This document shows, piece after piece, positions 1-8,904 of a stretch of 64,000 nt of DNA. The stretch comes from RGIG4140 sp045632845 (GTDB lineage: Bacteria; Pseudomonadota; Alphaproteobacteria; CAAHEQ01; UBA3637). The notes beneath the pieces are model-generated. The model had not been told where the DNA came from and did not search any database. It was given only the letters and a program-made list of their open reading frames with translations. Each line of letters begins with the position of its first letter. The first letter of the stretch is position 1. The position numbers and the translations under genes are program-made. Where the stretch lies: positions 57,513-121,512 of the forward strand of contig JAZQXL010000012.1 of assembly GCA_045632845.1 (NCBI GenBank). The letters are read 5' to 3'.

Positions 1-3000
1 ATTCACTGTTAATGTACCAACAGTTGTATCAGTTAACCCTGCTGTTCCATCTTGGTTTGTTAAAGTTGTGATAGATCCACCCTCGGCAACAAATGTTCCT
101 TCGTTTGTAACACCTTGCAAATTGCTGTTAGAAGATTTCATCGTTCCACTATTTGCAAGTAAAGCATTCGCATCATTGATTTGAACATTGTTTAATACCA
201 AACCATACTCACCACTTGTGGATAAATTATCAATAACAACTGTTGGTGCTGTGTTTGCTAAAGTGTCAATAATAACATTATCAAGAATAGCATTGCCATT
301 TGTCATTGTTAAAATAGATATTGCATTTTTAATTGTTAAATCTTGAACAGTTAATTTTGTACTTGCATCTGAGACTTCAAACATACTGTGATTATTTGCA
401 TCAATAATACTTGCACTGGCATCTCCTGCAACAGCACCAAGGATTAATTTTTCACCAATCCCTGTTGCACCCAAATCTGAAGTCATTTGATATGTTGAAC
501 CTGTTTCTCCATCAACAGACATATAGAAATTACTATTCCCTGCATATTGGTTAATATGGGTTAAAGAATTACCATCTGTCGTTTTGAATGCTTTTAATTC
601 AACAGTTTGCAAATCATCTGAGATAATTGCATTATATGTATAAGCATTTGTCACAGCATTAAATGATGTTGAACCTTTTAATGCATCTGCAAATGTAGCA
701 TTACCTTGCAAAACTTGAACGGTGTAACTTGTTGATGTGCCATCATCTTTGTTTGCATCTTGATTATTAACCCCTGTTGGCACAACTTTGAAATTTGCAT
801 TTGCAACAACAAAAGCATTGTCACCAGTTACATTCAACACATCTGATTTTGCAATCACACCATTAAATCCACCATCAATAGCATTTGAAACAAGACCAAT
901 ATCAACCGCTAATGTTGTATTGCTTCCTGCAACATTTTGCATATTCACAACTGAATAAATATCATCTTGCATATTGATGGTTGAATTATCAAATTGATAT
1001 GTTTCACCAGCATATTCGTTTGCTGTCAACTGAACAGTTGCATTGTCAAATTTAATCAAATCTTCTACTGTTCCAGAACCCATGTCAGTCAATGTATATG
1101 TCCCATTTTTGAATGAAATCGTTGAAGTTCCAACTTCCCCATCTGACAAAACAATTTTGTTTGCATTGTGGACAACTGTTTCATCTGATGTGGTTGATTC
1201 AAATGAAATTATACCATTTCCTGTTGCTGTTGCAGTGTATCCAATTGTATCGCCTTTTGTTTCAAGTATACCACCTGAAATTGTGTTTACTCCTTGGAAG
1301 AAGTTTTCACTATCTGCAATTGTTTTTCCACCTGTTTGATTAAATTCACCTGTGAATGTTTTTACATTTTCACTTCCAAAAGTTAAATTGCCTGAATTGT
1401 TAATAGTGCCGGCACCCTCAATTGTTCCAGCAAAGTGAACTGCCCCAGATAAATTCATTTCACCTTGATGAGAGATATTAGAAAAAGACGTATTGTTTGC
1501 ATTTAATGTTGCACCAGACAAAACATTTGTATCTCCAGTAACTGAAAGTGTATTAGCAACACCATTTAAAGAAACGCTCCCTCCATTTACATTCAAGTTT
1601 GTAAGAGCTGTATTGGTTAATTTAGCTGTTCCATCTTGGTTTGTCAATGTTGTGATAGATCCACCGTTAGCTGTTAATGCACCACTGTTTGTAAGTGTTG
1701 CAACAGTTGTATCTGTTAACTCAGCACCACCAGTATTATCAAGTGACGTGATTGTATCTTCTGTTGATGTTAAACTGTTGTTATTTGTAACAGTGCCCAA
1801 CTTAGATTTACCTGATGTTAATACACCATCATTTGTGATTGTATCAACATTTGTAACATCTGATAATTTTGTGTTACCATCTTGAGCATTATTAAGTGTT
1901 TTAATTGTACCACCTGTTGCTGTAACTGTTCCTTTATTAACAGTTAATGAACCAACTGTTGTATCAGTTAACCCTGTTGTTCCATCTTGGTTTGTTAAAG
2001 TTGTGATAGATCCACCGTTAGCTGTTAATGCACCACTGTTTGTAAGTGTTGTAACAGTTGTATTAGTTAACTCAGCACCACCAGTATTATCAAGTGAAAT
2101 AATTGTATCTTCTGTTGATGTTAACACGCCTTTATTTGTTACAACACCAAGTGTTGAGCTATTGCTTGCTAAAGAACCACTATTTTCGACATCTTTAAAT
2201 GAAACATTGGTTGCGTTTAATTTGCCATCTGTTGCAATGGTTGTTTTTCCACCAACTGTTAAAGGGGTTGTTGTACCAATCAAACCAACTACCCCACCTG
2301 TTACATCTAATACTCCAGATATAGTTGTATCTATTAAGGTTGTACTCCCTGCAGTGTTCAACAAAGAAGAAATTGATCCACCATTTGTTGTGAAAGACCC
2401 ACTGTTTTCAACAGATGTTAATGTAGAATTTACACCATTAAATCTGCCTGAGTTTATCAAGTCTTTTAATGTGCTATTTTGAACATTCATAGCCCCTGAG
2501 TTTTCAATCAAATCTTCAGCATCTTGAATGTGAACATTTTTTAAAACAAGCCCATAAGTTGTATCATCCCCTGCAGCGTTTGACATAATTGGATTTGCAA
2601 CTAAATTGCCATTCTCAAGCCCAACATTTGTTGTGTTATGAATCCAGACATTTTCAAAAGTTGTTGTACCTGCACCTTGCGCTGTTGTTAAAACAGAACT
2701 TGTATCTGTGATTGCAACATCTTTTACCGTTAAATTTGTATCGGCATTTGATACATCAAACATCGAATAGCCATTAGCATCAATGGTACTTTTGATAATG
2801 TTCGATCCATCTGTATAACCTTGAACAAGCTTGTTTCCTGTGCCTGTTGTACCCAAAGATGAATTCATTTCATATCTTGAATCAAGATTTGTCATATAAA
2901 AAGCACTATCCCCTGTATACTGATTAACAGCTCTTAATGAATCGCCATTTGCAGCTTGAATTGCCGTTAACTCAATTGTTTGAGAATCTTTTAATCCCAC

Positions 3001-6000
3001 ATTATATTGATAGACATCTGTTGAAACAAGAGCACTGTTTATTGGAGTGTTAAATGTGACACCTTCCAAAACCTTTTTAGAAATGCTTGTTGTTAAACCG
3101 CTATCTAACTGAACATTGTTAATAATCTGAACTTTTGTTAAATCCAAATCAAAAGAAGATGTATTACTTGGATTTAAAACTGTGATTGTATCTGAACCCA
3201 AAGCTAATGTGCCATCTGTATTTTTTGAAAGTTTAACGTCAAATGCTAAATCTGTGTTAGAAAGGAAAAGATTATCTCCTGTAAATTGAATATTGCTTAA
3301 CCCATTTCCTCTCAAATCAACTGTTGTATCATTAAAACTGTATGTTTCACCAGCATATTCGTTTGCTGTCAATTGAACTGTTGCATTGTCAAACTTGATT
3401 AAATCTTCTGCTGTTCCAGAACCCATATCAGCCAATGTATATGTCCCATTTTTGAATGAAATCGTTGAAGTTCCATTTTGCACATTTGATAAGACAATTT
3501 TGTTTGCATCGTGGACAACAGATGTATCTGAAGAAGTTGATTCAAATGAAATTGCACCACGCCCTGTAGCTGTTGCAGTATATCCAATTGTATCGCCTTT
3601 TGTTTCAAGTATACCACCTGAAATTATGTTTGATTTTTGGAAGAAGTTGTTGCTATCTGCAATTGTTTTACCATCTGTTTGGCTAAATGTACCAACATAT
3701 TTTGTATTATCCGCAGCACCTAAAATCAAATTGCCAGAATTTGTGATACTTCCAGTACCAGAGACACCTCCTGTCAACTGAATATCTCCAGACAAATTTG
3801 TTTTCCCTTGTCCTGAAAGCAAACCAGTCACAATGGAATCCGTTAATGTAACTGAGCCCAGATCATTTGTTAACCCTGCTATTGAACTATCAGTTGCGGT
3901 AAAATTCCCTGCAACAATAACATCAGAAAAAGCTGTCCTGTCAGCTGTTAAATCTGTGCCAGTTGCGACGGTTGTTTTCCCAGAAACAACTGTATCCTCT
4001 AAAGCAACATCACCCCCCGTGATTCCCAATGCTCCAGTGATTTGAGTAGAGGTCAAATCAGCTTTACCACCTGTGTTTGCTAAACTTGCAAGAGAACCAC
4101 CAAGAATGGTCAAATCACCGCTGTTTGTAAGACCTTGCATTGTAGCATTTACTGCATTTAATGTACCAGCATTTTCAACGGCTGAAAGGCTTGCATTGTT
4201 TGTTGCTAAAAGTGTACCATTAGCGCCAACAGTTGTTTTACCATTGATGATGGAACCATTTAAATCAACATCGCCACCTGTAATAGCAAGAGAACCATTG
4301 ACACCAGCAGACATTAAAGTTGCTGTTCCATTCGTATTGCTCAAACTTTCTAATGTACTATCTGTTGCTGTAAAAGTTCCTGCATTTTCAACACCAGCTA
4401 AACTTGTACCATTCGTTGCTGAAAGTTTTGCAGCTGCTCCAACAATTGTTTTGCTGATAACAACAGTATCATCCAAATTAACTGTTCCGCCTGTGGCTGT
4501 AATTGTGTTATCAACATGTGCAGAACTTAAAGTTGCTGTTCCATTCGTATTGCTCAAACTTTCTAATGTACTATCTGTAACTGTAAAAGTTCCTGCATTT
4601 TCAACTGTTGCAAATCTTGTGTTGTTTGTTGCCAAAAGAGTACCATCAGCTCCAACAGTCGTTTTGTCAGCAACAGTTACACCATCTAAATCAACTGTTC
4701 CAGCTGTTGCATTTAAAGTTCCATTAACTTTAGTCGATGTTAAAGCAGCTGTTCCACCACTGTTTGTTAAACTTGCAAGTGAACCCCCATTGGCTGTGAA
4801 AATTCCTGCATTTTCAACAGCTGCAAATGTTGTATTGTTTATTGCTGAAAGGGAACCATCAGCTCCAACTGTTGTTTTTCCACCAACAGTTGCTCCGTCT
4901 AAATCAACCGTTCCGCCTATTACATCTAAAGTACCAGTAATTGCAGCATCTGTTAAAGCAGCTGTTCCACCAGTATTTATTAAACTTGCAAGTGAACCAC
5001 CATTGACTGTAAAATCTCCTTCATTTTCAACATTTTCAAACGTTGTATTGTTTGTTGCCAAAAGAGTACCATCAGCTCCAACAGTCGTTTTGTCAGCAAC
5101 AGTTACACCATCTAAATCAACCGTTCCGCCTGTTGCATTTAAAGTTCCATTAACTTTAGTCGATGTTAAATCAGCTGTTCCACCTGTATTTGTTAAATCT
5201 GTAAGTGAACCACCATTGGCTGTAAAAGTTCCCGCATTTTCAACATCTGCAAATGTTGTATTGTTTATTGCTGAAAGGGAACCATCAGCTCCAACTGTTG
5301 TTTTGTCAGCAACAGTTGCACCATCTAAATCAACCGTTCCGCCTGTTGTATTCAAAGCACCAGTAATTGCAGTATCTGTTAAAGTCCCTGTTCCACTAGT
5401 ATTTGTTAAATCTGCAAGTGAACCCCCATTGGCTGTGAAAGTTCCTGCATTTTCAACACCTGCTAAACTTGTACCATTCGTTGATAAGAGTGTACCATCA
5501 GCTCCAACTGTTGTTTTTCCACCAACAGTTGTTCCGTCTAAATTAACTGTTCCAGCTGTTGCATCTAAAGGTCCATTAATTTGAGTCGATGTTAAAGTTG
5601 CTGTTCCACCACTGTTTGTTAAATCTGTAAGTAACCCCCCATTGGCTGTGAAAGTTCCTGCATTTTCAACGTCTGAAAGACTTGTGTTGCCTGTTGCTGA
5701 AACTTTACCATTGGCACCAACAGTTGTTTTTCCATCAACAGTTGTACCATGTAAACTAACAGCTCCGCCTGTTACATCTAAAGCACCAGTAATTGTAGCA
5801 TCTGTTAAACTTGCTGTTCCACCTATATTTGTTAAATCTGTAAGTGAACCACCAGTAACACCAAGCCCCCCCCATTCATTTAAAACATGTTGCATTACAG
5901 TATTTGTTGCCGTTAAGTTTCCACTATACGATAAATTCGTATCTCCAGAAATTTCAACATCAGTCAAATTTGTAAGACCCAAACCTTGAACGTTTAAAGC

Positions 6001-7263
6001 ACCAAGAGTCCCTCCTTGAATGGTTAAAGAACCACCATTTATAACATTTTGCATTGCAACATCAACTGCATTTAATGCTGCGCCAAAACCAACTGTTGTT
6101 TTATCAGCAACAGTTGCACCATCTAAACTAACAGTTCCCCCTGTTACATCTAAAGCACCAGTAATTGTAGCCTCTGTTAAAGTCCCTGTTCCACTAGTGT
6201 TTGTTAAATCTGTAAGTGAACCACCATTGGCTGTGAAAGTTCCTGCATTTTCAACATCTGCAAATGTTGTATTGTTTGTTGCTGAAAGGGAACCTGATGT
6301 TCCAACAGTCGTTTTGTCAGCAACAGTTGCACCATCTAAATTAACAGTTCCACCTGTTACATCTAAAGTACCAGTAATTGTAGCCTCTGTTAAAGTCCCT
6401 GTTCCACTAGTGTTTGTTAAACTAGCAAGTGAACCACCATTGGCTGTGAAAGTTCCTGCATTTTCAACATCTACAAATGTTGTATTGTTTGTTGCTGAAA
6501 GGGAACCATCAGCTCCAACAGTCGTTTTGTCAACAACAGTTGAGCCATCTAAATTAACCGTTCCTCCAGAGACCATAACAGCACCAAAAAAAACTTCATC
6601 ACCTTCAAGTATTGTGTTTGTTAAATTAGCTATGCCGGCAGAATTGCCCAAAAAGGTAAACGTACTATTCGTCGCATCAAACATTCCATCATTTTCAACA
6701 CCAGCATCAAGTGCCACATTCTCAAAACTAACTTTTCCTCCATTATTAGAAACAGATACAGGCTTTAGTGGAACAAGGTTTTCTAGCACAAAATCCGAAT
6801 TAACTATAGCTATATTTTTAAAAGTCGCCGCACCACCTTCATTAACCCTCACAACACTATTCGCATTTTTAATGGTTAAATCTTGAACCGTCAAATGACC
6901 ACTTGTTGCATCTACATTAACATTCAAAAAGTTTCCGTTAGCATCTAAAACATAATCAGTGCTGTTGATGGCACCTAAGGCATTATCTGCCCCTTGAATA
7001 ACCTTATTCCCCGCACCAAATGTGCCTAATGTGGATCCATCTAAATCAGCATCAGTAACCGTATAAGTATTATCCACCCCTTGAACTGAAATATCAAAAA
7101 CACCATCACCCTCTGAACGAGCAAATTCACCCAACGTTGTTGCTGATGCTGCATTCACAGCAAGTGAACTTGCGATAATCACTGCATTTAGATATGCGCA
7201 TTTTTTTAAGATATCTAAATATCTGGATTTGAGTTCTTTGATGGCGGTGCGGGACAGTTTCAT
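1..7263 (-). CDS. Giant repetitive exported surface protein (autotransporter/adhesin-like), 5' part
   Basis: The minus-strand frame is open from the ATG at 7263 to base 1, at least 2421 codons, so the C-terminus lies outside the window. An AGAGGT ribosome-binding site precedes the ATG. The N-terminus has an unusually long basic region (residues 1-22), a hydrophobic segment and an Ala-rich cleavage site around NAASA (37-41), which indicates Sec export. The rest is rich in Gly, Thr, Asn, Ser and Val with hardly any Cys, and is built of beta-type repeats such as GTVNLDGATVADKTTVG and NAGTFTANGGSL. This is the composition of autotransporter passenger domains. Three longer unique-looking modules (about 6600-7200, 2480-3300 and 1-960) share a motif like LTVQDLTIKNA and alternate with repeat blocks. 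A C-terminal beta-barrel is expected but not visible. The small plus-strand frames inside are shadows. The type V adhesin assignment is inferred from composition and signal peptide. Confidence 0.85.
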   Translation of the reverse strand, partial: MKLSRTAIKELKSRYLDILKKCAYLNAVIIASSLAVNAASATTLGEFARSEGDGVFDISVQGVDNTYTVTDADLDGSTLGTFGAGNKVIQGADNALGAINSTDYVLDANGNFLNVNVDATSGHLTVQDLTIKNANSVVRVNEGGAATFKNIAIVNSDFVLENLVPLKPVSVSNNGGKVSFENVALDAGVENDGMFDATNSTFTFLGNSAGIANLTNTILEGDEVFFGAVMVSGGTVNLDGSTVVDKTTVGADGSLSATNNTTFVDVENAGTFTANGGSLASLTNTSGTGTLTEATITGTLDVTGGTVNLDGATVADKTTVGTSGSLSATNNTTFADVENAGTFTANGGSLTDLTNTSGTGTLTEATITGALDVTGGTVSLDGATVADKTTVGFGAALNAVDVAMQNVINGGSLTIQGGTLGALNVQGLGLTNLTDVEISGDTNLSYSGNLTATNTVMQHVLNEWGGLGVTGGSLTDLTNIGGTASLTDATITGALDVTGGAVSLHGTTVDGKTTVGANGKVSATGNTSLSDVENAGTFTANGGLLTDLTNSGGTATLTSTQINGPLDATAGTVNLDGTTVGGKTTVGADGTLLSTNGTSLAGVENAGTFTANGGSLADLTNTSGTGTLTDTAITGALNTTGGTVDLDGATVADKTTVGADGSLSAINNTTFADVENAGTFTANGGSLTDLTNTGGTADLTSTKVNGTLNATGGTVDLDGVTVADKTTVGADGTLLATNNTTFENVENEGDFTVNGGSLASLINTGGTAALTDAAITGTLDVIGGTVDLDGATVGGKTTVGADGSLSAINNTTFAAVENAGIFTANGGSLASLTNSGGTAALTSTKVNGTLNATAGTVDLDGVTVADKTTVGADGTLLATNNTRFATVENAGTFTVTDSTLESLSNTNGTATLSSAHVDNTITATGGTVNLDDTVVISKTIVGAAAKLSATNGTSLAGVENAGTFTATDSTLESLSNTNGTATLMSAGVNGSLAITGGDVDLNGSIINGKTTVGANGTLLATNNASLSAVENAGTLNAVNATMQGLTNSGDLTILGGSLASLANTGGKADLTSTQITGALGITGGDVALEDTVVSGKTTVATGTDLTADRTAFSDVIVAGNFTATDSSIAGLTNDLGSVTLTDSIVTGLLSGQGKTNLSGDIQLTGGVSGTGSITNSGNLILGAADNTKYVGTFSQTDGKTIADSNNFFQKSNIISGGILETKGDTIGYTATATGRGAISFESTSSDTSVVHDANKIVLSNVQNGTSTISFKNGTYTLADMGSGTAEDLIKFDNATVQLTANEYAGETYSFNDTTVDLRGNGLSNIQFTGDNLFLSNTDLAFDVKLSKNTDGTLALGSDTITVLNPSNTSSFDLDLTKVQIINNVQLDSGLTTSISKKVLEGVTFNTPINSALVSTDVYQYNVGLKDSQTIELTAIQAANGDSLRAVNQYTGDSAFYMTNLDSRYEMNSSLGTTGTGNKLVQGYTDGSNIIKSTIDANGYSMFDVSNADTNLTVKDVAITDTSSVLTTAQGAGTTTFENVWIHNTTNVGLENGNLVANPIMSNAAGDDTTYGLVLKNVHIQDAEDLIENSGAMNVQNSTLKDLINSGRFNGVNSTLTSVENSGSFTTNGGSISSLLNTAGSTTLIDTTISGVLDVTGGVVGLIGTTTPLTVGGKTTIATDGKLNATNVSFKDVENSGSLASNSSTLGVVTNKGVLTSTEDTIISLDNTGGAELTNTTVTTLTNSGALTANGGSITTLTNQDGTTGLTDTTVGSLTVNKGTVTATGGTIKTLNNAQDGNTKLSDVTNVDTITNDGVLTSGKSKLGTVTNNNSLTSTEDTITSLDNTGGAELTDTTVATLTNSGALTANGGSITTLTNQDGTAKLTNTALTNLNVNGGSVSLNGVANTLSVTGDTNVLSGATLNANNTSFSNISHQGEMNLSGAVHFAGTIEGAGTINNSGNLTFGSENVKTFTGEFNQTGGKTIADSENFFQGVNTISGGILETKGDTIGYTATATGNGIISFESTTSDETVVHNANKIVLSDGEVGTSTISFKNGTYTLTDMGSGTVEDLIKFDNATVQLTANEYAGETYQFDNSTINMQDDIYSVVNMQNVAGSNTTLAVDIGLVSNAIDGGFNGVIAKSDVLNVTGDNAFVVANANFKVVPTGVNNQDANKDDGTSTSYTVQVLQGNATFADALKGSTSFNAVTNAYTYNAIISDDLQTVELKAFKTTDGNSLTHINQYAGNSNFYMSVDGETGSTYQMTSDLGATGIGEKLILGAVAGDASASIIDANNHSMFEVSDASTKLTVQDLTIKNAISILTMTNGNAILDNVIIDTLANTAPTVVIDNLSTSGEYGLVLNNVQINDANALLANSGTMKSSNSNLQGVTNEGTFVAEGGSITTLTNQDGTAGLTDTTVGTLTVN
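995..1345 (-). repeat. Duplicated passenger block, copy A
   Basis: Highly similar to 3338-3688 at a constant offset of 2343 bases (781 codons, in frame). Both encode a block with ILETKGDTIGYTATATG, TISFKNGTYTL and LTANEYAGETY. It marks an ancient internal duplication of a larger module in the giant surface protein. Confidence 0.8.
3338..3688 (-). repeat. Duplicated passenger block, copy B
   Basis: Partner of 995-1345 at an offset of 2343 bases. Similarity is strongest from the LTANEYAGETY segment to the ILETKGDTIGYTATATG segment and fades on both sides. Confidence 0.8.
4322..6610 (-). repeat. 213-bp (71-codon) tandem repeat array in the giant adhesin
   Basis: The marker 'g/cctgttcca' recurs at 4322, 4535, 4748, 4961, 5174, 5387, 5600 and 5813, each exactly 213 bases apart. 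It recurs again at 6185 and 6398 after a 159-bp (53-codon) interruption. Each unit encodes about 71 residues ending in a GGTVNLDGATV...KTTVG...ENAGTFTANGGSL pattern. Unit length is conserved to the base while the sequence varies, which suggests unequal crossing-over or gene conversion under selection for one structural unit. Confidence 0.9.
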
Positions 7264-7294
7264 GGTATACCTCTTTTTTCATGCGTTAAAATAC

Positions 7295-7328
7295 TGCATA
7301 AACCTATGCAAAAGTGTAGCTACACTTT
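7295..7328. promoter_or_regulatory. Two adjacent perfect inverted repeats upstream of the giant adhesin
   Basis: TGCATA-AACC-TATGCA (7295-7310) is followed without a gap by the perfect 18-base palindrome AAAGTGTAGCTACACTTT (7311-7328). Both lie 32-65 bases upstream of the adhesin ATG. The arrangement looks like operator sites for dimeric regulators. Neither is followed by a T-tract, so they are not terminators. The regulator is unknown. Confidence 0.6.
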
Positions 7329-7415
7329 AGGATTAGCAGATAAAAGTTAATAAATAGTAAAAAAAGACATAAAAACGTAAAATAATTGCCTATTTTTCAA
7401 AATTTTAAGCACCAA

Positions 7416-8624
7416 TTAATCGACTGATTTTAACTCATCAAATTTTTGCTTCATTGTCGGGTTATTTCTGGTCAATCGTTTAACTGTCAAATCTTGCGCT
7501 TTGTTGTTTGCTAAACGCAAATTATTTTCAGAAGATAACAAGGCATCTTTTGTTTTTTGCAAATGATCAATGGTCTTGTCAATTTCTTCAATTGCTTTTC
7601 GAAACTTATCACTTGCCAACTGAAAATTGCGCGCAAATTTATCTTTAAAATCATTCATTTCATCTTCAAATTTTGAAATATCAATGTTTTGATTTTTAAA
7701 TTCTGCAACTTGCTTTCTATACTGAACAGAATTGAGTGCTGCATTTCTAAGCAAAGAAATCATTGAAATAAAAAACTGTGGACGAATAACATACATTTTT
7801 GGATATTTATGCGATACATCCACAATACCCGTATTATAAAGTTCATTATCCGCTTCTAACAATGAAACCAAAACTGCGTATTCACACCCTTTTTCAACCC
7901 GATCTTTATCCAACTCTTTGAAAAAATCTTCATTCTTATGTTTGGTTGCGGTTGTTGACATTTCATTTTTCATTTCAAACATAATGGATATAAATTCAAT
8001 CCCATCTTCTGTTGATTCTTTAAAAATATAATCCCCTTTACTGCCAGATTTTGAATCATTATCCTTTTCAAAATAAGCATTTGGAAAAGCTGTTGAACGC
8101 AACTTGTTAAATTCAATTTCACAGTGTTGTTCCAATGTTTCGCCCACCATTTTTGTGGACATTTTTGTTTTCAAATCTTTGTAAAATGAAATCGCTTCAT
8201 CCTTTGCTTTTAACTGAACTTCAAAGTTTTCTTTAAGAGATTTTTCTCGTAACAACGAATCTTTTTGAGCATCATTTAAAGCACCTTTTAACTTCAAAAT
8301 TTCTTGCTCTTTTAATGCAATTTCTTCTTTTTGAATGGATAAAGCTTCATTCAATGCCAAGGCTTTATCTTTATCAAAGGTTGAAACTTTTGCTTTTAAT
8401 TTCTCTACTTCTTGCAAAATATCAAAAACTGCTTTTTCTTTTTCAGAATTCATTTTCATTTGCAACAACTGTAACTCTTGATTTTTTTCTTTCACAAGCT
8501 GAGCTGATTTTTCTTTAAGCTCTTTTTCAAACTCAACATTTCGAATTTGAGATGCAATCAAAGCATAATCTGTTTCATCAACTGTAAAAACATTTTGGCA
8601 TTTTGGACATTTAATTTCTGGCAT
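7416..8624 (-). CDS. DUF2130 family protein
   Basis: Encodes 402 residues from the ATG at 8624, chosen because AGAGAGGG lies just upstream and the product then starts MPEIKCPKCQNVF, the usual zinc-ribbon-like N-terminus of DUF2130 proteins. The frame could be extended to 8705 but that part looks non-coding. After CPKC comes a long Glu/Lys coiled coil (about residues 35-170), then the conserved core with GSKGDYIF, IMFEMKNEMS and NEDFFKELDKDR. Some authors compare that core with restriction-endonuclease-like folds. A second coiled coil follows near the C-terminus. The gene stands alone between the divergent adhesin and glycosyltransferase. No specific function is established for the family. Confidence 0.85.
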   Translation of the reverse strand: MPEIKCPKCQNVFTVDETDYALIASQIRNVEFEKELKEKSAQLVKEKNQELQLLQMKMNSEKEKAVFDILQEVEKLKAKVSTFDKDKALALNEALSIQKEEIALKEQEILKLKGALNDAQKDSLLREKSLKENFEVQLKAKDEAISFYKDLKTKMSTKMVGETLEQHCEIEFNKLRSTAFPNAYFEKDNDSKSGSKGDYIFKESTEDGIEFISIMFEMKNEMSTTATKHKNEDFFKELDKDRVEKGCEYAVLVSLLEADNELYNTGIVDVSHKYPKMYVIRPQFFISMISLLRNAALNSVQYRKQVAEFKNQNIDISKFEDEMNDFKDKFARNFQLASDKFRKAIEEIDKTIDHLQKTKDALLSSENNLRLANNKAQDLTVKRLTRNNPTMKQKFDELKSVD

Positions 8625-8792
8625 TTTTCCCTCTCTTAAATTTTTGATTGATTGTAACAAAAAATTATCAAAAGTCAAATAAAAAGCCTTTTGAATACAG
8701 CTCAAAGTCTAATTGAACAAAATTGATTGCGCCTTATATTTAAAACAGATTTATAATAATTAAACAAATGCTTGCTCCCAATATTTTCCCTT

Positions 8793-8828
8793 ACTCCAGA
8801 TTATGTTCCTCCCTTCATAATCTGGAGT
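8793..8828 (+). ncRNA. Strong hairpin, candidate small RNA with anti-Shine-Dalgarno loop
   Basis: ACTCCAGATTATG (8793-8805) and CATAATCTGGAGT (8816-8828) form a perfect 13-bp stem around the 10-base loop TTCCTCCCTT. The loop carries CCTCC, complementary to Shine-Dalgarno sequences, and other CU-rich stretches lie just upstream (8770-8795). No strong T-tract follows. It could be a small RNA, a leader element or a protein-binding site. Confidence 0.35.
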
Positions 8829-8841
8829 TTCAAAAAGCACC

Positions 8842-8870
8842 TTGACTTTTTCCCTCAAGCTACGATAATA
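8842..8870 (+). promoter_or_regulatory. Putative promoter of the GT2 gene
   Basis: TTGACT (8842-8847), a 17-base spacer and ATAATA (8865-8870), 35 bases before the ATG at 8905. Confidence 0.5.
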
Positions 8871-8904
8871 AAATAAATTCAACTCTAACCATTTGTTATC
8901 GCAC

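Noticed and set aside
4322..6610. Regular repeats as a possible CRISPR array
   Set aside because: The period is 213 bases, the units are coding and diverged, and there are no short identical repeats with unique spacers or cas genes.
1043..6886. Several plus-strand open frames, up to 503 codons, rich in Val, Pro and Ala
   Set aside because: They are antisense shadows of the repeat region of the minus-strand giant adhesin; repeated composition creates them, and they have no start signals of their own.
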